A DNA stretch of 64,000 bases from Megaleporinus macrocephalus. Its lineage: Eukaryota > Chordata > Actinopteri > Characiformes > Anostomidae. A program made the position numbers and the translations under genes. The stretch covers positions 40,130,620 through 40,194,619 of the forward strand of contig CM038719.1 of the NCBI GenBank assembly GCA_021613375.1, given 5' to 3'. Shown one piece after another: positions 57,900-64,000 of the stretch (positions within the stretch are counted from its first letter, which is position 1; each line of letters opens with the position of its first letter). Under the pieces are notes generated by a model. That model had not been told where the DNA came from and searched no databases. It was given only the letters and a program-made list of their open reading frames with translations.

Positions 57900-60800
57900 T
57901 AAAACGTTTGGCTGGTAGTCTATCTAAAACGTTTGACTGGTAGTGTACTAAAACGTTTGTCTGGTAGTGTACTAAAACGTTTGGCTGGTAGTGTATCTAA
58001 AACGTTTGGCTGGTAGTGTATCTAAAACGTTTGACTGGTAGTGTATCTAAAACGTTTGACTGGTAGTGTACTAAAACATTTGACTGGTAGTGTACTAAAA
58101 CATTTGACTGGTAGTGAACTAAAACGTTTGACTGGTAGTGTATCTAAAACGTTTGACTGGTAGTGTATCTAAAACGTTTGTCTGGTAGTCTATCTAAAAC
58201 ATTTGACTGGTAGTGTATCTAAAACGTTTGACTGGTAGTGTATCTAAAACGTTTGACTGGTAGTGTTCTAAAACGTTTGACTGGTAGTGTATCTAAAACG
58301 TTTGACTGGTAGTGTACTAAAACGTTTGACTGGTAGTGTATCTAAAACGTTTGACTGGTAGTGAACTAAAACTTTTGACTGGTAGTGTATCTAAAACGTT
58401 TGACTGGTTGTGTATCTAAAACGTTTGACTGGTAGTGTATCTAAAACGTTTGACTGGTAGTGTACTAAAACGTTTGACTGGTAGTGTATCTAAAACGTTT
58501 GACTGGTCGTGTATCTAAAACGTTTGTCTGGTAGTGTTCTAAAACGTTTGACTGGTAGTGTATCTAAAACGTTTGACTGGTAGTGTATCTAAAACGTTTG
58601 ACTGGTAGTGTATCTAAAACGTTTGGCTGGTAGTGTATCTAAAAAGTTCACTGGTAGTGTTCTAAAACGTTTGACTGGTAGTGTATCTAAAACATTTGAC
58701 TGGTAGTGTTCTAAAATATTTTCCTGGTAGTGTATCTAAAACAATTGACGGGTAGTGTTCTAAAATGTTTGACTGGTAGTGTACTAAAACGTTTGACTGG
58801 TAGTGTATCTAAAACGTTTGACTGGTAGTGTATCTAAAACGTTTGACTGGTAGTGTACTAAAACTTTTGACTGGTAGTGTATCTAAAACGTTTGACTGGT
58901 AGTGTATCTAAAACGTTTGACTGGTAGTGAACTAAAACTTTTGACTGGTAGTGTATCTAAAACGTTTGACTGGTAGTGTATCTAAAATGTTAGGCTGGTA
59001 GTGTATCTAAAAGGTTTGACTGGTAGTGTACTAAAACTTTTGGCTGGTAGTGTATCTAAAACGTTTGACTGGTAGTGTATCTAAAACGTTTGACTGGTAG
59101 TGTATCTAAAACGTTTGGCTGGTAGTGTATCTAAAACGTTTGACTGGTAGTGTATCTAAAACGTTTGACTGGTAGTGTATATAAAACGATTGATTGGTAG
59201 TGTATCTAAAACGTTTGACTGGTAGTGTTCTAAAACGTTTGACTGGTAGTGTATCTAAAACGTTTGACTGGTAGTGTATCTAAAACGTTTGACGGGTAGT
59301 GTTCTAAAACCTTTGACTGGTAGTGTTCTAAAACGTTTGACTGGTAGTGTATCTAAAACGTTTGGCTGGTAGTGTACTAAAACGTTTGACTGGTAGTGTA
59401 TCTAAAACGTTTGGCTGGTAGTGTATCTAAAACTTTTGACTGGTAGTGTATCTAAAACGTTTGACTGGTAGTGTATCTAAATTGTTTGGCTGGTAGTGTA
59501 TCTAAAACGTTTGACTGGTAGTGTACTAAAACGTTTGATTGGTAGTGTATCTAAAACGTTTGACTGGTAGTGTATCTAAAACGTTTGACTGGTAGTGTAT
59601 CTAAAACGTTTGGCTGGTAGTGTACTAAAACGTTTGTCTGGTAGTGTATCTAAAAGGTTTGTCTGGTAGTGTATCTAAAACAATTGACTGGTAGTGTATC
59701 TAAAACGTTTGGCTGGTAGTGTACTAAAACGTTTGTCTGGTAGTGTATCTAAAACGTTTGGCTGGTAGTGTATCTAAAACGTTTGACTGGTAGTGTACTA
59801 AAACGTTTGTCTGGTAGTGTATCTAAAACGTTTGGCTGGTAGTGTATCTAAAACGTTTGACTGGTAGTGTATCTAAAACGTTTGGCTGGTAGTTTATCTA
59901 AAACGTTTGGCTGGTAGTGTATCTAAAACGTTTGGCTGGTAGTGTGTCTAAAACGTTTGACTGGTAGTGTACTAAAACGTTTGTCTGGTAGTGTATCTGA
60001 AACGTTTGACTGGTAGTGTATCTAAAACGTTTGTCTGGTAGTGTACTAAAACAATTGACTGGTAGTGTATCTAAAACGTTTGACTGGTAGTGAACTAAAA
60101 CGTTTGACTGGTAGTGTATCTAAAACGTTTGTCTGGTAGTGTACTAAAACGTTTGATTGGTAGTGTATCTAAAACGTTTGGCTGGTAGTGTATCTAAAAC
60201 GTTTGACTGGTAGTGAACTAAAACGTTTGACTGGTAGTGTACTAAAACGTTTGATTGGTAGTGTATCTAAAACAATTGACTGGTAGTGAACTAAAATGTT
60301 TGACTGGTAGTGTACTAAAACGTTTGATTGGTAGTGTATCTAAAACGTTAGGCTGGTAGTCTATCTAAAACGTTTGACTGGTAGTGAAATAAAACGTTTG
60401 ACTGGTAGTGTACTAAATCGTTTGGCTGGTAGTGTATCTAAAACGTTTGGCTGGTAGTGTATCTAAAACGTTTGACTGGTAGTGTATCTAAAACATTTGA
60501 CTGGTAGTGTACTAAAACATTTGACTGGTAGTGTACTAAAACATTTGACTGGTAGTGAACTAAAACGTTTGACTGGTCGTGTATCCAAAACGTTTGACTG
60601 GTAGTGTACTAAAACGTTTGACTGGTAGTGTATCTAAAACGTTTGACTGGTAGTGTATCGAAAACATTTGACTGGTAGTGTTCTAAAACGTTTGGCTGGT
60701 AGTGTATCTAAAACGTTTGACTGGTAGTGTATCTAAAACGTTTGACTGGTAGTGTACTAAAACGTTTGACTTCTAGTGTATCTAAAGCGTTTGACTGGTA

Positions 60801-63800
60801 GTGTACTAAAACTTTTGACTGGTAGTGTATCTAAAACGTTTGACTGGTAGTGAACTAAAACTTTTGACTAGTAGTGTATCTAAAACGTTTGACTGGTAGT
60901 TTATCTAAAACATTTGACTGGTAGTGTACTAAAACATTTGACTGGTAGTGTACTAAAACATTTGACTGGTAGTGAACTAAAACGTTTGACTGGTCGTGTA
61001 TCCAAAACGTTTGACTGGTAGTGTACTAAAACGTTTGACTGGTAGTGTATCTAAAACGTTTGACTGGTAGTGTATCGAAAACATTTGACTGGTAGTGTTC
61101 TAAAACGTTTGGCTGGTAGTGTATCTAAAACGTTTGACTGGTAGTGTATCTAAAACGTTTGACTGGTAGTGTACTAAAACGTTTGACTTCTAGTGTATCT
61201 AAAGCGTTTGACTGGTAGTGTACTAAAACTTTTGACTGGTAGTGTATCTAAAACGTTTGACTGGTAGTGTATCTAAAACGTTTGTCTGGTAGTCTATCTA
61301 AAACATTTGACTGGTAGTGTATCTAAAACGTTTGACTGGTAGTGTATCTAAAACGTTTGACTGGTAGTGTTCTAAAACGTTTGACTGGTAGTGTATCTAA
61401 AACGTTTGACTGGTAGTGTACTAAAACGTTTGACTGGTAGTGTATCTAAAACGTTTGACTGGTAGTGAACTAAAACTTTTGACTGGTAGTGTATCTAAAA
61501 CGTTTGACTGGTTGTGTATCTAAAACGTTTGACTGGTAGTGTATCTAAAACGTTTGACTGGTAGTGTACTAAAACGTTTGACTGGTAGTGTATCTAAAAC
61601 GTTTGACTGGTCGTGTATCTAAAACGTTTGTCTGGTAGTGTTCTAAAACGTTTGACTGGTAGTGTATCTAAAACGTTTGACTGGTAGTGTATCTAAAACG
61701 TTTGACTGGTAGTGTATCTAAAACGTTTGGCTGGTAGTGTATCTAAAAAGTTCACTGGTAGTGTTCTAAAACGTTTGACTGGTAGTGTATCTAAAACATT
61801 TGACTGGTAGTGTTCTAAAACATTTTCCTGGTAGTGTATCTAAAACAATTGACGGGTAGTGTTCTAAAATGTTTGACTGGTAGTGTACTAAAACGTTTGA
61901 CTGGTAGTGTTCTAAAACGTTTGACTGGTAGTGTATCTAAAACGTTTGACTGGTAGTGTACTAAAACTTTTGACTGGTAGTGTATCTAAAACGTTTGACT
62001 GGTAGTGTATCTAAAACGTTTGACTGGTAGTGAACTAAAACTTTTGACTGGTAGTGTATCTAAAACGTTTGACTGGTAGTGTATCTAAAATGTTAGGCTG
62101 GTAGTGTATCTAAAAGGTTTGACTGGTAGTGTACTAAAACTTTTGGCTGGTAGTGTATCTAAAACGTTTGACTGGTAGTGTATCTAAAACGTTTGACTGG
62201 TAGTGTATCTAAAACGTTTGGCTGGTAGTGTATCTAAAACGTTTGACTGGTAGTGTATCTAAAACGTTTGACTGGTAGTGTATATAAAACGATTGATTGG
62301 TAGTGTATCTAAAACGTTTGACTGGTAGTGTTCTAAAACGTTTGACTGGTAGTGTATCTAAAACGTTTGACTGGTAGTGTATCTAAAACGTTTGACGGGT
62401 AGTGTTCTAAAACCTTTGACTGGTAGTGTTCTAAAACGTTTGACTGGTAGTGTATCTAAAACGTTTGGCTGGTAGTGTACTAAAACGTTTGACTGGTAGT
62501 GTATCTAAAACGTTTGGCTGGTAGTGTATCTAAAACTTTTGACTGGTAGTGTATCTAAAACGTTTGACTGGTAGTGTATCTAAATTGTTTGGCTGGTAGT
62601 GTATCTAAAACGTTTGACTGGTAGTGTACTAAAACGTTTGACTGGTAGTGTATCTAAAACGTTTGACTGGTAGTGTATCTAAAACGTTTGACTGGTAGTG
62701 TATCTAAAACGTTTGGCTGGTAGTGTACTAAAACGTTTGTCTGGTAGTGTATCTAAAAGGTTTGTCTGGTAGTGTATCTAAAACAATTGACTGGTAGTGT
62801 ATCTAAAACGTTTGGCTGGTAGTGTACTAAAACGCTTGTCTGGTAGTGTATCTAAAACGTTTGGCTGGTAGTTTATCTAAAACGTTTGACTGGTAGTGTA
62901 CTAAAACGTTTGTCTGGTAGTGTATCTAAAACGTTTGGCTGGTAGTGTATCTAAAACGTTTGACTGGTAGTGTATCTAAAACGTTTGGCTGGTAGTTTAT
63001 CTAAAACGTTTGGCTGGTAGTGTATCTAAAACGTTTGGCTGGTAGTGTGTCTAAAACGTTTGACTGGTAGTGTACTAAAACGTTTGTCTGGTAGTGTATC
63101 TGAAACGTTTGACTGGTAGTGTATCTAAAACGTTTGTCTGGTAGTGTACTAAAACAATTGACTGGTAGTGTATCTAAAACGTTTGACTGGTAGTGAACTA
63201 AAACGTTTGACTGGTAGTGTATCTAAAACGTTTGTCTGGTAGTGTACTAAAACGTTTGATTGGTAGTGTATCTAAAACGTTTGGCTGGTAGTGTATCTAA
63301 AACGTTTGACTGGTAGTGAACTAAAACGTTTGACTGGTAGTGTACTAAAACGTTTGATTGGTAGTGTATCTAAAACAATTGACTGGTAGTGAACTAAAAC
63401 GTTTGACTGGTAGTGTTCTAAAACGTTTGATTGGTAGTGTATCTAAAACGTTTGGCTGGTAGTCTATCTAAAACGTTTGACTGGTAGTGAAATAAAACGT
63501 TTGACTGGTAGTGTACTAAAACGTTTGGCTGGTAGTGTATCTAAAACGTTTGGCTGGTAGTGTATCTAAAACGTTTGACTGGTAGTGTATCTAAAACATT
63601 TGACTGGTAGTGTACTAAAACATTTGACTGGTAGTGTACTAAAACATTTGACTGGTAGTGAACTAAAACGTTTGACTGGTCGTGTATCCAAAACGTTTGA
63701 CTGGTAGTGTACTAAAACGTTTGACTGGTAGTGTATCTAAAACGTTTGACTGGTAGTGTATCGAAAACATTTGACTGGTAGTGTTCTAAAACGTTTGGCT

Positions 63801-64000
63801 GGTAGTGTATCTAAAACGTTTGACTGGTAGTGTATCTAAAACGTTTGACTGGTAGTGTACTAAAACGTTTGACTTCTAGTGTATCTAAAGCGTTTGACTG
63901 GTAGTGTACTAAAACTTTTGACTGGTAGTGTATCTAAAACGTTTGACTGGTAGTGAACTAAAACTTTTGACTAGTAGTGTATCTAAAACGTTTGACTGGT
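57900..64000 (+). repeat. 3.1-kb higher-order repeat, about two copies
   Basis: Landmarks recur 3,103-3,104 bases apart: tctggtagtctatc at 58181 and 61285, aaaaagttca at 58641 and 61745, tctaaagcgt at 60781 and 63884. Only a few substitutions were noticed between copies (for example near 58715/61819 and 59530/62635). A nested 420-bp duplication covers 60490-60905 and 60905-61320. Confidence 0.85.

Larger units (their letters stand above)
39006..64000 (+). repeat. 25-kb satellite of 24/25-bp units, continues past window end
   Basis: Roughly 1,000 units. The standard unit is 25 bp with core tttgactggtagtgta followed by tctaaaacg; a 24-bp form has gtgtacta, gtgttcta or gtgaacta. Common variants are tttggctgg, tttgtctgg, tttgattgg, caattgactgg and aaacttttgactgg. 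The core and the aaactttt variant match the Tc1 terminal repeat at 17676-17701. Clean blocks (39006-39390, 39830-40660, 55075-55350, 57840-64000) differ from zones full of one-base indels. All open frames of 60-70 codons here are accidental. Confidence 0.97.

Noticed and set aside
39006..64000. Satellite as a centromere with CENP-B boxes
   Set aside because: The unit does not resemble the CENP-B box, and no independent centromere evidence can be read from sequence alone.
39006..64000. Short open frames in the satellite (for example 41575-41769, 53909-54121, 56318-56527)
   Set aside because: They arise from indels shifting frames in the repeat and encode only translations of the unit.

Overview
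The window looks like teleost fish nuclear DNA. It has long introns full of SINE, Tc1/mariner, hAT and Ty3/Gypsy remnants, several microsatellites, and four terminal exons of one recognisable vertebrate gene. I cannot name the species. The repeat content would suit an otophysan fish (characin or catfish type), but that is only an impression. The one real host gene is the 3' part of beta-1,4-galactosyltransferase 1 (b4galt1) on the + strand. Its four coding exons are 15481-15668, 24755-24877, 27876-27980 and 31815-31950. A 3' UTR of about 2.5 kb follows, with a likely poly(A) signal at 34455-34460. Exon lengths 188, 123 and 105 nt and all splice phases fit the conserved vertebrate gene. Exons 1 and 2 were not found, so the first 15.5 kb is read as intron 2 or earlier. 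|| Layout. 1-15480: intronic DNA with two arrays of a 20-bp minisatellite (about 977-1877, minus orientation; about 4500-9620, plus orientation), a 584-bp hAT-like element with target duplication (2556-3139), and nested inverted-repeat elements (about 12470-13312). 15669-24754: intron with a small minus-oriented satellite (16582-16831), a perfect 154-bp palindrome joined to a Tc1/mariner tail (17294-17700), a third 20-bp array (17908-18987) and a second hAT-like element with a perfect 8-bp target duplication (19682-20624). 24878-27875: intron with a 30-bp minisatellite. 27981-31814: intron with a SINE carrying an internal minisatellite and then a 53-bp minisatellite that runs almost to the last splice acceptor. 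34476-39005: downstream flank with a dead Tc1 transposase, a deleted Ty3/Gypsy element and a decayed lysine/arginine-rich reading frame. 39006-64000: a 25-kb satellite of 24/25-bp units that reaches the window end. || Main observation. Tandem arrays here can be traced to pieces of transposable elements still visible nearby. The 20-bp unit is the A-box (tRNA D-arm) segment of a tRNA-derived SINE whose body is still attached at 9606-9925. A second SINE has expanded its own internal segment (29690-30185). The 25-kb satellite unit matches the terminal inverted repeat of a Tc1/mariner element, one end of which survives at 17676-17700. The window is therefore a good place to study how satellites are born from transposons. 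Much of the big satellite (about 40.7-57.8 kb) is full of one-base indels while its flanks are clean, which suggests unpolished long-read sequence. Most long open frames in the window, including a 411-codon one over the 30-bp repeat, are by-products of repeats and are not annotated as genes.
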